A stretch of 15,791 nucleotides of DNA from CAVZLD01 sp964522605 (GTDB taxonomy: Bacteria > Planctomycetota > Planctomycetia > Pirellulales > Pirellulaceae), in NCBI GenBank assembly GCA_964522605.1, contig CAZFWV010000143.1:1-15791 (forward strand), in the 5' to 3' direction. Both the position numbers and the translations under genes were made by a program. Under the pieces are notes generated by a model. The model had not been told where the DNA came from. It saw only the letters and a program-made list of their open reading frames with translations, and made no database searches. Of the stretch, positions 1 through 6,694 are shown piece after piece (within the stretch, counting starts at the first letter, position 1; each line of letters opens with the position of its first letter).

Positions 1-84
1 CTGGAGACTGGAGACTGGAGACTGGAGACTGGAGACTGGAGACTGGAGACTGAAGACTGAAGCCTCCAGCCTCCAGCCTACAGC
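1..84. repeat. Heptad (7-bp) tandem repeat array with a switch to the complementary heptad
   Basis: Twelve consecutive 7-base units stay in one register. Seven are CTGGAGA (1-49), then one CTGAAGA (50-56), one CTGAAGC (57-63), two CTCCAGC (64-77) and one CTACAGC (78-84). The right-hand units are near-complements of the left-hand ones (CTGGAG against CTCCAG), so a transcript of either strand could fold into a long hairpin. The array probably continues left of the window. It ends 12 bases beyond the stop codon of the HAD gene, so it lies in that gene's 3' flank and could act as a transcript end. That role is inference. Confidence 0.9.
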
Positions 85-96
85 TTTCGCGCAAGT

Positions 97-780
97 TCAC
101 GCCAAGCAATCGTAGATCCGCGGATCGCGCAGGCTGTCGGCGACGAACGCAACACCGGGAAACTTGTGCTCCACACTGTGGGCCCCAGGCACGGCGACTG
201 TAAAAGCCTTCGCAGCGACGCCCGCGCGGCATCCAATCTCGCTGTCCTCGAGCACCAGCATGTCGGGAGCAGAAACACCCATTCGGCTGGCCGCCTTCAG
301 ATAGATCTCGGGAGCCGGCTTGCCATCGCGGACGTCTTCCGCGCTCAAGATCAACTCAAATTCCGGCTCGAGTCCGGAAATGCCCAACACGGTGTCTACG
401 TAAGTCCGTCGGCTGCTCGTGGTGATTGCTTTGGGGATTCCGCGTCGATTCAACTCAGCGAGCAGTTCGATCAAGCCCGGCATGGTCTGCAGGCGATGCT
501 CGAGGATCGAGGCAAAGATCTCGTCCGTTTCTTCCTGAAGTTGCTCGACGGTGACTTCCAGCCCGTACCACTGAATCATCAGCGGCAGGGCCACGGTACT
601 TGGACGCCCCATCATCTGACGCAGCAGTTCGGGATCAATCGTGAATCCCCGGCGACCGACCAACTCGGCTCCCACATCGTTATAGAGTTCCTCGGTATTG
701 AACATCAGCCCGTCCAAATCGAAGGCAACGGCTTGAACTTGGGCTTGCACGGCGCGAAGGGGTTCGACGGGGGATGACAA
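97..780 (-). CDS. HAD-superfamily hydrolase, beta-phosphoglucomutase/phosphatase-like (subfamily IA)
   Basis: A predicted cytosolic 227-residue phosphatase or phosphomutase of the haloacid dehalogenase family. All four HAD motifs are present: motif I DLDG at residues 21-24 (nucleophile D21 and D23), motif II around T120-S123 (ITTSS), motif III lysine K154 in DGKPAPEIY, and motif IV ED at 178-179 in LVLEDSEIG. The helical cap lies between motifs I and II, and the length fits beta-phosphoglucomutase-like enzymes of about 220 residues. I chose the TTG start at 780 because GAGGAG stands 8 bases upstream (plus-strand 789-794). The frame extends to 921, but those extra 47 residues would run into the divergent glycosyltransferase's upstream region and show no family similarity. 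GTG at 750 is another possible start. The substrate cannot be told; sugar phosphates are typical. It is transcribed alone, divergently from the glycosyltransferase. Confidence 0.88.
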   Translation of the reverse strand: MSSPVEPLRAVQAQVQAVAFDLDGLMFNTEELYNDVGAELVGRRGFTIDPELLRQMMGRPSTVALPLMIQWYGLEVTVEQLQEETDEIFASILEHRLQTMPGLIELLAELNRRGIPKAITTSSRRTYVDTVLGISGLEPEFELILSAEDVRDGKPAPEIYLKAASRMGVSAPDMLVLEDSEIGCRAGVAAKAFTVAVPGAHSVEHKFPGVAFVADSLRDPRIYDCLA

Positions 781-926
781 TGGTGGGACTCCTCGGTCAA
801 CAGCCGCCGGTTGGCATCCAGCGACGGCCTTGCATCTCGATAGAATGGATGGAGCAAAACGATCGCTCTGAAAATCGCACATTGTCGGCTGCCTGTAAAC
901 GCGTCCCGGAAAAAAGCACACTCTGC

Positions 927-2243
927 ATGCGCGTCCTACTCGTACTGGAATATCCGTCGCTCAACGGCGGCGAAAACTCACTGCTCAGCCTGGTCCCGGT
1001 GTTGCAGGATCAGGGGGCGGAGCTGATTGCGGCCGCTCCACCGTACGACCCGCTCGGGCCGGCCCTGGTGGCTGCGGGAGTTGCGCTCGTTCCCTGGGAT
1101 GGACGGGCTCGGGCAGGCTCTCAATCCGCGCGGCGGCAGGCGCTGGAACGGATTATCGGGCAGGTGGGCCCCGACCTGGTTCACGCGAACAGCCTTTCGA
1201 TGGCTCGTTTAGCGGGTCCGGTCTGTCAATCGCGGTCGATCCCGGGACTGGGATTCCTGCGGGATATCCTGCGTCTAAGTCGCGCCGCCTTGACCGATCT
1301 TGCCCGTCAGTCACGGCTGATCGCCGTGTCACGAGCGACGCGCGATTGGTACGTGTCGCTCGGATTGCCCGCCGACCGAGTGCACGTCCTGTACAACGGT
1401 GTGGATCTCGACCGCTTTGCCCCCCGCGCCCCGACCGGATACTTGCACCGCGAACTGCGGCTTGGCCCCGAGGCGCAGTGGATTGCCAGCATCGGGCAGC
1501 TCGGTATGAGAAAGGGCACGGATCTTCTGCTCCAAGCACTGCAGCACGTGCTCCCTCGCCATTCCCAAGTGCACTGCCTGGTCATCGGACAGCGCCATTC
1601 CGAGAAGGCCGAATCGCGGCAATACGAGCGCGAATTGTATCGCCTTGCCCAAGCCCCCCCACTGGCGGGCCGGGTCCATTTTCTTGGACGAAGAAACGAC
1701 ATTCCGCATTTGTTGAACGAGTTATCCCTTCTGGTGCACCTGGCGCGACAGGAGCCTTTGGGACGCGTCCTTCTGGAGGCCGCCGCATCCGGCTGTTGCG
1801 TTGTTGCGACGCGCGTTGGCGGCACCGAGGAGATCTTCCCCCCCGAAAGCAGCGCGGCGTGCTTAATTAACGCCGAACGTCCCGAAGAAGCCGCAGTGCG
1901 GCAGGGGCGCAACCCAGCGGGGTGCTTCCGCACCCAGGTAAGAGCCGCTCCCGTTGGTCGCTCAGTTTCTCGCCGAGAAAACGACAGTTTCACCGTTCGC
2001 AGTGCAGAAGCGATCGATCGTCTTCTCCGCGACCCGGCGACGCGTCAGGCGATGGGTGCCGCTGCACGACAACGTGCTGAGTCGACTTTCGGCAACATCT
2101 CGGCGGCCAAGGCGCTTTTCCGCCACTACCTGGAATTGACCGGTTGGCTGAAGACAACTCAAAGCGATGGACAATCCGCGCCGAATTGCAGCACGAAAGG
2201 GGACGCAAAAACCATCGATGGGCCGCGCAATTCCCTGAGCTAG
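927..2243 (+). CDS. GT4-family glycosyltransferase with an in-frame insertion
   Basis: A 438-residue GT-B fold glycosyltransferase, expected to transfer a sugar from a nucleotide-sugar donor to an envelope or exopolysaccharide acceptor. The N-terminal Rossmann domain begins MRVLLVLEYPSLNGGENSLL, where the Gly-Gly-Glu loop is typical. NGVD at 157-160 marks the linker to the donor domain. The donor-binding EX7E motif is E276-E284, followed by GCCVVATRVGGTEE. Residues of about 324-359 (Gln/Arg-rich, starting VRQGRN) interrupt the usual run from the donor motif into the AEAIDRLLRDP helix, and coincide with a palindrome-rich DNA segment. The frame is open from 774, but family similarity begins at ATG 927; no strong Shine-Dalgarno is visible. 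The last ~30 residues are low in similarity to anything I recognise. Acceptor and linkage cannot be predicted. The insertion may or may not allow activity. Confidence 0.87.
   Translation: MRVLLVLEYPSLNGGENSLLSLVPVLQDQGAELIAAAPPYDPLGPALVAAGVALVPWDGRARAGSQSARRQALERIIGQVGPDLVHANSLSMARLAGPVCQSRSIPGLGFLRDILRLSRAALTDLARQSRLIAVSRATRDWYVSLGLPADRVHVLYNGVDLDRFAPRAPTGYLHRELRLGPEAQWIASIGQLGMRKGTDLLLQALQHVLPRHSQVHCLVIGQRHSEKAESRQYERELYRLAQAPPLAGRVHFLGRRNDIPHLLNELSLLVHLARQEPLGRVLLEAAASGCCVVATRVGGTEEIFPPESSAACLINAERPEEAAVRQGRNPAGCFRTQVRAAPVGRSVSRRENDSFTVRSAEAIDRLLRDPATRQAMGAAARQRAESTFGNISAAKALFRHYLELTGWLKTTQSDGQSAPNCSTKGDAKTIDGPRNSLS
1892..2005. repeat. Palindrome-rich insertion inside the glycosyltransferase gene
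   Basis: The segment is bounded by an 8-base direct repeat, CGCAGTGC, at 1892-1899 and 1998-2005. It holds two hairpins: GGGTGC/TTCC/GCACCC at 1920-1935, and the 15-base palindrome TTTCTCGCCGAGAAA at 1966-1980. It encodes the atypical residues of about 324-359 of the glycosyltransferase. The 8-base repeats are 106 bases apart, which is not a multiple of three, so a simple target-site duplication would have broken the frame. The GAAGC pair at 1887 and 2007 is 120 bases apart and keeps it. The exact edges are therefore uncertain. This looks like a small REP/MITE-like insertion that stayed open. Confidence 0.6.
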
Positions 2244-2372
2244 AGTTATCACAGTACTCAAGCAATCGGCGTTCAGCCGCAATCGGCGGTGGAACGTTCA
2301 GCGGACCAATGAACTCACAACGCCCTTGATCGCCGAAACGGCCTGCTTCCTTTCCACGCGGTTGCCCTGACC

Positions 2373-2711
2373 ATGATTACTTGCCAGAATCTCGCCGCAC
2401 AGATCCAGAGTCTACAGCCCGAATCCGAAGTGCGAGACGTGGCGCGACTCTGCCTGCTGCTCTGTAACGCGGTCGAGTCCTTGGACGAATTGGAAGACGA
2501 GGATCGGCTGACGGGTGCATGGCGCGAGATGTGCCTCCGTTTGCAGGCGGCAACGGATCAACATGCCGCAATGACGGAGGAGTTGGAAGCGCTCGCGCGA
2601 TCGGATCCGGATCAGTTCAGCAAAGAGCAAATCTGGGTCTTGATTCGCGCCATCAAAGTCCAGAGCCAGATCCTGCAGCTCTATGTGGGCGAACCGGCGT
2701 TGGACATCTAG
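2373..2711 (+). CDS. Small helical protein of unknown function
   Basis: A 112-residue protein that I do not recognise. It has no signal peptide or membrane segment. It is acidic and composed almost entirely of predicted helix, with an EDED patch at residues 41-44 and three cysteines in the first half (C4, C27, C31). It lies 129 bases after the glycosyltransferase on the same strand, but the gap and the lack of a shared motif give no functional link. The ATG at 2373 has no good Shine-Dalgarno; the next in-frame ATG is about 50 codons in. The coding call rests on a full-length open frame, sensible amino-acid composition and the lack of a better frame on either strand. It could be a lineage-restricted planctomycete protein. 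Confidence 0.6.
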   Translation: MITCQNLAAQIQSLQPESEVRDVARLCLLLCNAVESLDELEDEDRLTGAWREMCLRLQAATDQHAAMTEELEALARSDPDQFSKEQIWVLIRAIKVQSQILQLYVGEPALDI

Positions 2712-2728
2712 CTGCCGAACGAAGCGGT

Positions 2729-2852
2729 GCCGACTTGCCCCGAGCGCTGCAGAATCTCCTTCGTAGGACGGATTGGCAATCCGTCTTGCAGGAGAGACGG
2801 ATTGGCAATCCGTCCTACATTTCCTGCAACGACAGGGTGGGGACAAGTCGGC
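2729..2852. repeat. Nested inverted-repeat (REP-like) element in a convergent gap
   Basis: The core is a 24-base inverted repeat: 2763-2786 pairs with 2795-2818 across an 8-base spacer, with one mismatch. Each arm is itself a palindrome, ACGGATTGGCAATCCGT. Flanking bases also pair imperfectly (CGCTGCAG-AA against TTCCTGCAACG). Outside those, GCCGACTTGCCCC (2729-2741) pairs with GGGACAAGTCGGC (2840-2852) at 12 of 13 positions. The element sits between the small helical gene (stop at 2711) and the end of mgtE (2865), where it could end transcription from both sides, although no T-tract follows. Such elements are often moved by REP-associated tyrosine transposases; none is in this window. Confidence 0.85.
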
Positions 2853-2864
2853 CTGCAGGCGATC

Positions 2865-4217
2865 CTATCCCGGTGCCTGCAGCACGAACATCGCCACGTT
2901 CACGTAGACCACGATGCCGACGATATCAATGATTCCCGCCACGAACGGATTGCTCATCAGCGCCGGATCTTGTCCCAGTCGTTGAAAGATCAAGGGCAGG
3001 GCAGATCCGACGAGCGTGCCGCAGAGGACCACCAGGACGAGTGTCAGAGGAACAACGACCAGGGCATCTCGTTCAAACGCCCAGCCAACCGGCAGGAAGA
3101 CGAGTGCCAACAGACCGCCAAGCAGCAAGCCCATCAACAATTCCCGCATGACCACCCGAAACCAGTCGGTCAGTTTGATGTCTCCGGTCGTTAAAGCAGT
3201 AATGACGAGCGTTGCAGACTGGTTCCCCGAGTTGCCCCCACTGGAGATGACGAGCGGCAAGAACCAGACCAAGAAGGCCCACGTCTCAAGCTGCGACTCG
3301 TAACGATGCAGTGCTCCCGCTGTGAGCAATGCGGCAAAGAACAACGGTGCCAGCCAGATCCCCCGGTTCCAACAAAGCGTCAGTAACTTCGTTTGGAGAT
3401 AGCCGGAATCCAGCGGAGCCACACCACCGATCCGATGGGCATCCTCAGTTGCCTCTTCTCGCACCACGTCAATCACATCGTCGTGGGTAATGATTCCCAG
3501 CATCCGATGCTGGTCGTCCACCACGGGGATCGCCAGCAAGTCATAGTGGGCGACCTTCTGGGCAACGTCCTCCTGATCGTCGAGCACGTCGACCGAAATC
3601 ACCGCAGTCTCCATGATATCCCGCAGTGTGCATTCGGGCTTCTTCAGTGAGGAAATCAGATCGCGCGTCGACAGGACCCCGCGCAGGTGCCCGAAGTCAT
3701 CGACCACGTACAGGTAATAAATCGTCTCGACTTCAGCCGCACGACGACTCAGTTCCTCCATCGCGTCGCGAACCGGCAGCGATTCACTCAGCTTGACGAC
3801 CTCGGTCGTCATGACCGCTCCGGCCGTCCCCTCCGGATAGGCCTGCAGGCGCAACGTTTCGCGTCGATCGTCTCGCGGCAACAGTTCGACCAACTGCTCC
3901 GCCAATTCCGGGGGGAGTTCTTGCAGCAGATCGACGCGGTCGTCGGTCGCCATTCCGGCCAGAACGTCGGCGACCTCCTGCCGGTCCTGGGACTCCAGAA
4001 TCTCCCGCTGTCGAGCGCGATCGAAATAATGGAAAACTTCGCTGCGGACCTCGGGGCGCGCGTATTGCAGGACTCGCCAAGCCTCTTGCGCTGTGAGCCC
4101 TTCCATGAACTCGGCGGTCGCGGCAGGATGTATTGCCTCACAAAACTCCGTCAATTCGGCCGCATTGTCCGCGGCGAGCATCTCGCGCAGTTCCGGCAGA
4201 AACAGCGTATTCACCAT
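2865..4217 (-). CDS. mgtE: Magnesium channel/transporter MgtE
   Basis: A 450-residue inner-membrane Mg2+ channel. In order it has: an MgtE N-terminal helical superfamily domain (about 30-125, with repeated LPPELAEQLVELLP-type helices); two CBS domains (about 135-255, including VMTTEVVKL and GIITHDDVIDVV) that sense cytosolic Mg2+ in this family; and a five-helix membrane domain (about 285-446). Conserved pore features are present: PLVISSGGNSGNQSATL at 321-337 and NPFVAGIID ending at D431, matching the pore aspartate of Thermus MgtE (D432). The length is normal. I chose ATG 4217, preceded by GGGGGG 8 bases upstream. The frame is open to 4283, but those codons overlap the neighbouring gene's end. 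It follows the CobB-like gene by 62 bases on the same strand, so co-transcription is likely. That gap is too short for an M-box riboswitch. Confidence 0.97.
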   Translation of the reverse strand: MVNTLFLPELREMLAADNAAELTEFCEAIHPAATAEFMEGLTAQEAWRVLQYARPEVRSEVFHYFDRARQREILESQDRQEVADVLAGMATDDRVDLLQELPPELAEQLVELLPRDDRRETLRLQAYPEGTAGAVMTTEVVKLSESLPVRDAMEELSRRAAEVETIYYLYVVDDFGHLRGVLSTRDLISSLKKPECTLRDIMETAVISVDVLDDQEDVAQKVAHYDLLAIPVVDDQHRMLGIITHDDVIDVVREEATEDAHRIGGVAPLDSGYLQTKLLTLCWNRGIWLAPLFFAALLTAGALHRYESQLETWAFLVWFLPLVISSGGNSGNQSATLVITALTTGDIKLTDWFRVVMRELLMGLLLGGLLALVFLPVGWAFERDALVVVPLTLVLVVLCGTLVGSALPLIFQRLGQDPALMSNPFVAGIIDIVGIVVYVNVAMFVLQAPG

Positions 4218-4279
4218 CGACCCATCCCCCCAATTCAGGCGCGCACGTGGAGGGATTATCGGACGGCAGCCCCACCGAA

Positions 4280-5596
4280 TCAACGGGCCTTGACGGTACC
4301 TGGCTGAATCAGATTCCGCAGCAGCGCCGGCTGCGAAGAAAAATGCAAGTGCACACGACTGCCGATCACTTGCCGAAATCCGACCAAATCCAGTCGATGG
4401 CGCGGATCATCTGCCAAATCGACCAGCGGGCCAGCCATCGCGAGTTGCCACTGCGTGTTGCGATAACCGCGGAGAATTGTCTGTCGACCAAACAGCCAGC
4501 TCGCGTGGGTCGGACGCAATTCAACGGGACGGGGAGAACTTGGTTCGTGCACGGCAATGGCTGGCAGCAGTCCCGCCATCGGATACGTGCGGCCGTTGAC
4601 TTGGAGTAGCTGACAGATGTACGCCAGGCCGCCGCCTTCGGCATACACGCGTCTGCCTGCCCGCACATGCTCCCGCAACGACTGTTTCAGACAAACGTTG
4701 GCAGCCAGACGTTGAGCAAATCGCTGGGGAGCACCGTCACCGAACAGCACCAGATCGATATCGGGCGGGAGTCGTTCGGCCTTGAGTGGCGAGAAATCGC
4801 GCAGCTTCGCTCCCAACATCTCCAACATGTCCAGCATGTCAGGGTCGTAGTCGTGAAAGGCCTGGTCGATCGCGATCCCCACCTGCGCGCCGTGTCTCCG
4901 GCAAAGACAACCTGCGCCGCCGCAACTTGTTCTAGGCCAAGGATTCTGCCGCGCCAGTTCGATCAGTCGATCCAGATCGAGTCGTCGGGAAAGGTCATCG
5001 CAGAGGCGACAAACGGTCTCCCAACGGGGCGAACGACGCGATCGCAGACTCGATGGCGTCGACGGAAAGAGGCCTTGGCGCAATCCACCCAGGACCGGTA
5101 TTCCCGTCGCTCGCTCGAGTCGCCGTTGCCAGAAGCCATACGCTCGATCCGAGGACAGGCGCGCGAGCAACATTCCGGCGATTCCCGCTGGAAGCTGCAC
5201 GGGGCCGTCATCGGGAAACCGCGACACATCCACTAGGGCGATCCGCGGCAACGCGAGCCAGTCGGCGAGCCGGTCGAGCGTGCCCCGCGTTTCGACTGGG
5301 TGTCGGCTCGCGAGTTTCCCGTCGGTCCCGAAAACGAGAGACAGGTCGGCAGCCTGACTTCCCCGATGAAATGACCGTCGGCAGGTTTCCGCGGTCATCA
5401 GCCAGCTGTCGAGCTGACGCACACAGCGTCCGGTGAGAAAGCGAAACAGCTCCGACGCCGGGAATTGGGAGCGGGAGAGATAGACCTGCGTGGTCAGGCG
5501 CTCGCGGCGCAACCGCTCCAGCAGCGCGACGAGAAGCGGCTGGACTTGGACATCTGCCTGAAAGGAACCCAACGCAAGCCGGGGCAGCTTGTTCAT
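4280..5596 (-). CDS. CobB/CbiA-like (cobyrinate a,c-diamide synthase-like) protein lacking key catalytic residues
   Basis: A 438-residue protein with the two-domain layout of cobyrinate a,c-diamide synthase. The N-terminal ATPase-like half has the family's LDSWLM at about 62-67. The C-terminal glutaminase-like half has VYAEGGGLAYICQ at about 317-329, FSPL at 268-271 and SRVHLHFSSQP at about 413-423. The P-loop is gone: where GxxSGxGKT is expected (residues 10-20) it reads GSFQADVQVQP, with no lysine. The glutaminase nucleophile is also gone: AECGG of the family is AEGGG here (G321, codon GGC). The His-Leu-His of the C-terminus is kept. I see no cobalamin genes nearby, so I call it a CobB-like putative pseudoenzyme, perhaps a binding or regulatory protein. 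ATG 5596 is chosen because a likely promoter lies at 5640-5668, over the alternative ATG at 5641. Similarity is from memory, not a search. Confidence 0.82.
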   Translation of the reverse strand: MNKLPRLALGSFQADVQVQPLLVALLERLRRERLTTQVYLSRSQFPASELFRFLTGRCVRQLDSWLMTAETCRRSFHRGSQAADLSLVFGTDGKLASRHPVETRGTLDRLADWLALPRIALVDVSRFPDDGPVQLPAGIAGMLLARLSSDRAYGFWQRRLERATGIPVLGGLRQGLFPSTPSSLRSRRSPRWETVCRLCDDLSRRLDLDRLIELARQNPWPRTSCGGAGCLCRRHGAQVGIAIDQAFHDYDPDMLDMLEMLGAKLRDFSPLKAERLPPDIDLVLFGDGAPQRFAQRLAANVCLKQSLREHVRAGRRVYAEGGGLAYICQLLQVNGRTYPMAGLLPAIAVHEPSSPRPVELRPTHASWLFGRQTILRGYRNTQWQLAMAGPLVDLADDPRHRLDLVGFRQVIGSRVHLHFSSQPALLRNLIQPGTVKAR

Positions 5597-5639
5597 CGTC
5601 CTGTCCGCTCCATCGCTAACGATTGAGTCGTGTGTTTGC

Positions 5640-5668
5640 ATTCTTCAACTCGACCTGGGGACGGTCAA
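5640..5668 (-). promoter_or_regulatory. Candidate sigma70-type promoter for the CobB-like gene and mgtE
   Basis: Read on the minus strand: TTGACC (plus-strand 5663-5668), a 17-base spacer, then AAGAAT (plus-strand 5640-5645). It would start transcription near 5633, about 37 bases before the ATG at 5596. It overlaps the upstream in-frame ATG at 5641, which argues against that start. The -10 matches consensus at only 4 of 6 positions, so this is a candidate only. Confidence 0.45.
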
Positions 5669-5716
5669 GGCAGACCAATCGCCGCTCGCCCGTTCGCCGG
5701 CCGCACGGGGCTCGAA

Positions 5717-5745
5717 TTGACAACGTCTGGGTCAACGGTTAGAGT
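5717..5745 (+). promoter_or_regulatory. Candidate sigma70-type promoter for rnc
   Basis: TTGACA (5717-5722) is a perfect -35 match. A 17-base spacer leads to TAGAGT (5740-5745), a 4-of-6 match to TATAAT. Transcription would start near 5752, giving a leader of about 100 bases before the rnc ATG at 5852. It is back to back with the minus-strand candidate at 5640-5668. Confidence 0.55.
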
Positions 5746-5773
5746 GCGAGGAGTTCTCCGACGCCCGCCCGCA

Positions 5774-5788
5774 GCGAGCAATGCTCGC
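5774..5788 (+). promoter_or_regulatory. Leader hairpin upstream of rnc
   Basis: GCGAGC (5774-5779), loop AAT, then GCTCGC (5783-5788) form a perfect 6-base stem in the predicted rnc leader. In E. coli RNase III cuts a hairpin in its own leader to lower its expression. This stem is much shorter than that substrate, so such a role here is speculative. It could equally be a stray interspersed palindrome. Confidence 0.35.
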
Positions 5789-5851
5789 GGTGTCGCATCC
5801 TCGCTCCGCTGCCCCCCCTGTCGTGTTGTATCGCCTCCAAAGGCACCTCGC

Positions 5852-6586
5852 ATGGAACCCGAAGTTCAGTTCACCGAAGATGAACTTGGCCGGCTCCAAA
5901 GATGCGAGGAAATGATCGGGTATTCATTTCGAGACAAGCAACTGCTCTTTGCCGCCCTGACGCATGCTTCAGGCGCCCAGCATCGACTCGCCTCAAACGA
6001 ACGGCTTGAGTTTCTGGGGGATGCGATTTTGGGAGCCGTCGTCTGCGAACTGCTCTTTCGACAGTTCCCCCACATGCTTGAAGGCCAGTTGACGAAGATC
6101 AAGTCCGTCGTCGTAAGCCGTCAGACGTGCGCCAAGATCAGCAAGTCGTTGGGCCTCGCATCCGTCTTGATCGTGGGCAAGGGGATGTCCGTCGGACGAT
6201 CCGTCCCACGATCTCTATTAGCCGACGTATTTGAATCACTTGTTGCCGCCGTTCATCTGGACGGAGGTTCTGCCGCAGCGCATGAACTGGTCGCCCGGCT
6301 GCTTCAGTCGGAAATCGAGTTGGCCGCGTCGGGTGCTTCCGACGACAATTACAAGTCCCTCTTGCAGCAGATCGTCCAGCGAGATTTTGGTGCGACACCG
6401 ATCTATCAGCTGTTGGAAGAGCAGGGGCCCGACCACAACAAGTATTTCCGCGTATCTGCCCGATTTGACGGCCGGGAGTTTCCTTCGGCCTGGGGGCGAA
6501 ATAAGAAAGAAGCGGAACAGCGCGCCGCCTGCAATGCGTTAGCCGAACTCAATGGAGAGCCACCACCGTTTCCCGATTCTCCGTGA
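5852..6586 (+). CDS. rnc: Ribonuclease III
   Basis: A 244-residue double-strand-specific endoribonuclease that matures rRNA and processes structured mRNAs in the cytosol. The N-terminal RNase III domain carries the signature NERLEFLGD at residues 49-57, holding catalytic E53 and D57. The second acidic pair is D125 and E128 in LLADVFESLVAAVHLDGG. A dsRNA-binding domain follows (about 165-235), ending in the typical KKEAEQRAACNALAEL. Length and order are those of ordinary bacterial RNase III. The frame is open from 5630, but I chose ATG 5852 because similarity starts just after it and AAAGG lies 9 bases upstream. The upstream in-frame codons fall in the promoter and leader region. It is the first gene of a four-gene plus-strand series. 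Confidence 0.97.
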   Translation: MEPEVQFTEDELGRLQRCEEMIGYSFRDKQLLFAALTHASGAQHRLASNERLEFLGDAILGAVVCELLFRQFPHMLEGQLTKIKSVVVSRQTCAKISKSLGLASVLIVGKGMSVGRSVPRSLLADVFESLVAAVHLDGGSAAAHELVARLLQSEIELAASGASDDNYKSLLQQIVQRDFGATPIYQLLEEQGPDHNKYFRVSARFDGREFPSAWGRNKKEAEQRAACNALAELNGEPPPFPDSP

Positions 6587-6694
6587 CTTCCACCAGAGGA
6601 AAACTCCGCACTGCTCCGGTCGCCGGATCGCGCCCTATATGACACTTTCGCCGCGGGAACTCCGCGCAGCATTCGATGATCTTGGAGGAGAACC

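Noticed and set aside
1..84. Possible CRISPR array
   Set aside because: The units are 7 bases with no spacers; this is a simple tandem repeat.
166..777. 203-residue open frame on the plus strand
   Set aside because: It is antisense to the HAD gene, whose four catalytic motifs are intact; no family similarity is visible.
841..846. TAGAAT as a -10 for the glycosyltransferase
   Set aside because: No acceptable -35 at 16-18 bases; TTGGCA at 811-816 is 24 bases away.
1307..1993. Long minus-strand open frame opposite the glycosyltransferase
   Set aside because: Composition is Arg/Ser/Cys-rich as expected of a high-GC shadow frame; the plus strand has clear GT4 motifs.
2763..2818. Classical intrinsic terminator
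   Set aside because: The stem is strong but no T-run follows on either strand; it fits an interspersed palindrome better, though it could still stall transcription.
4218..4279. Mg2+-sensing M-box riboswitch before mgtE
   Set aside because: Only 62 bases separate the genes, too short for an M-box, and no matching structure is seen.
5630..5851. Longer RNase III with a 74-residue N-terminal extension
   Set aside because: The extension overlaps the promoter and leader, is Arg/Pro-rich, and homologues start near residue 1 of the 5852 frame.
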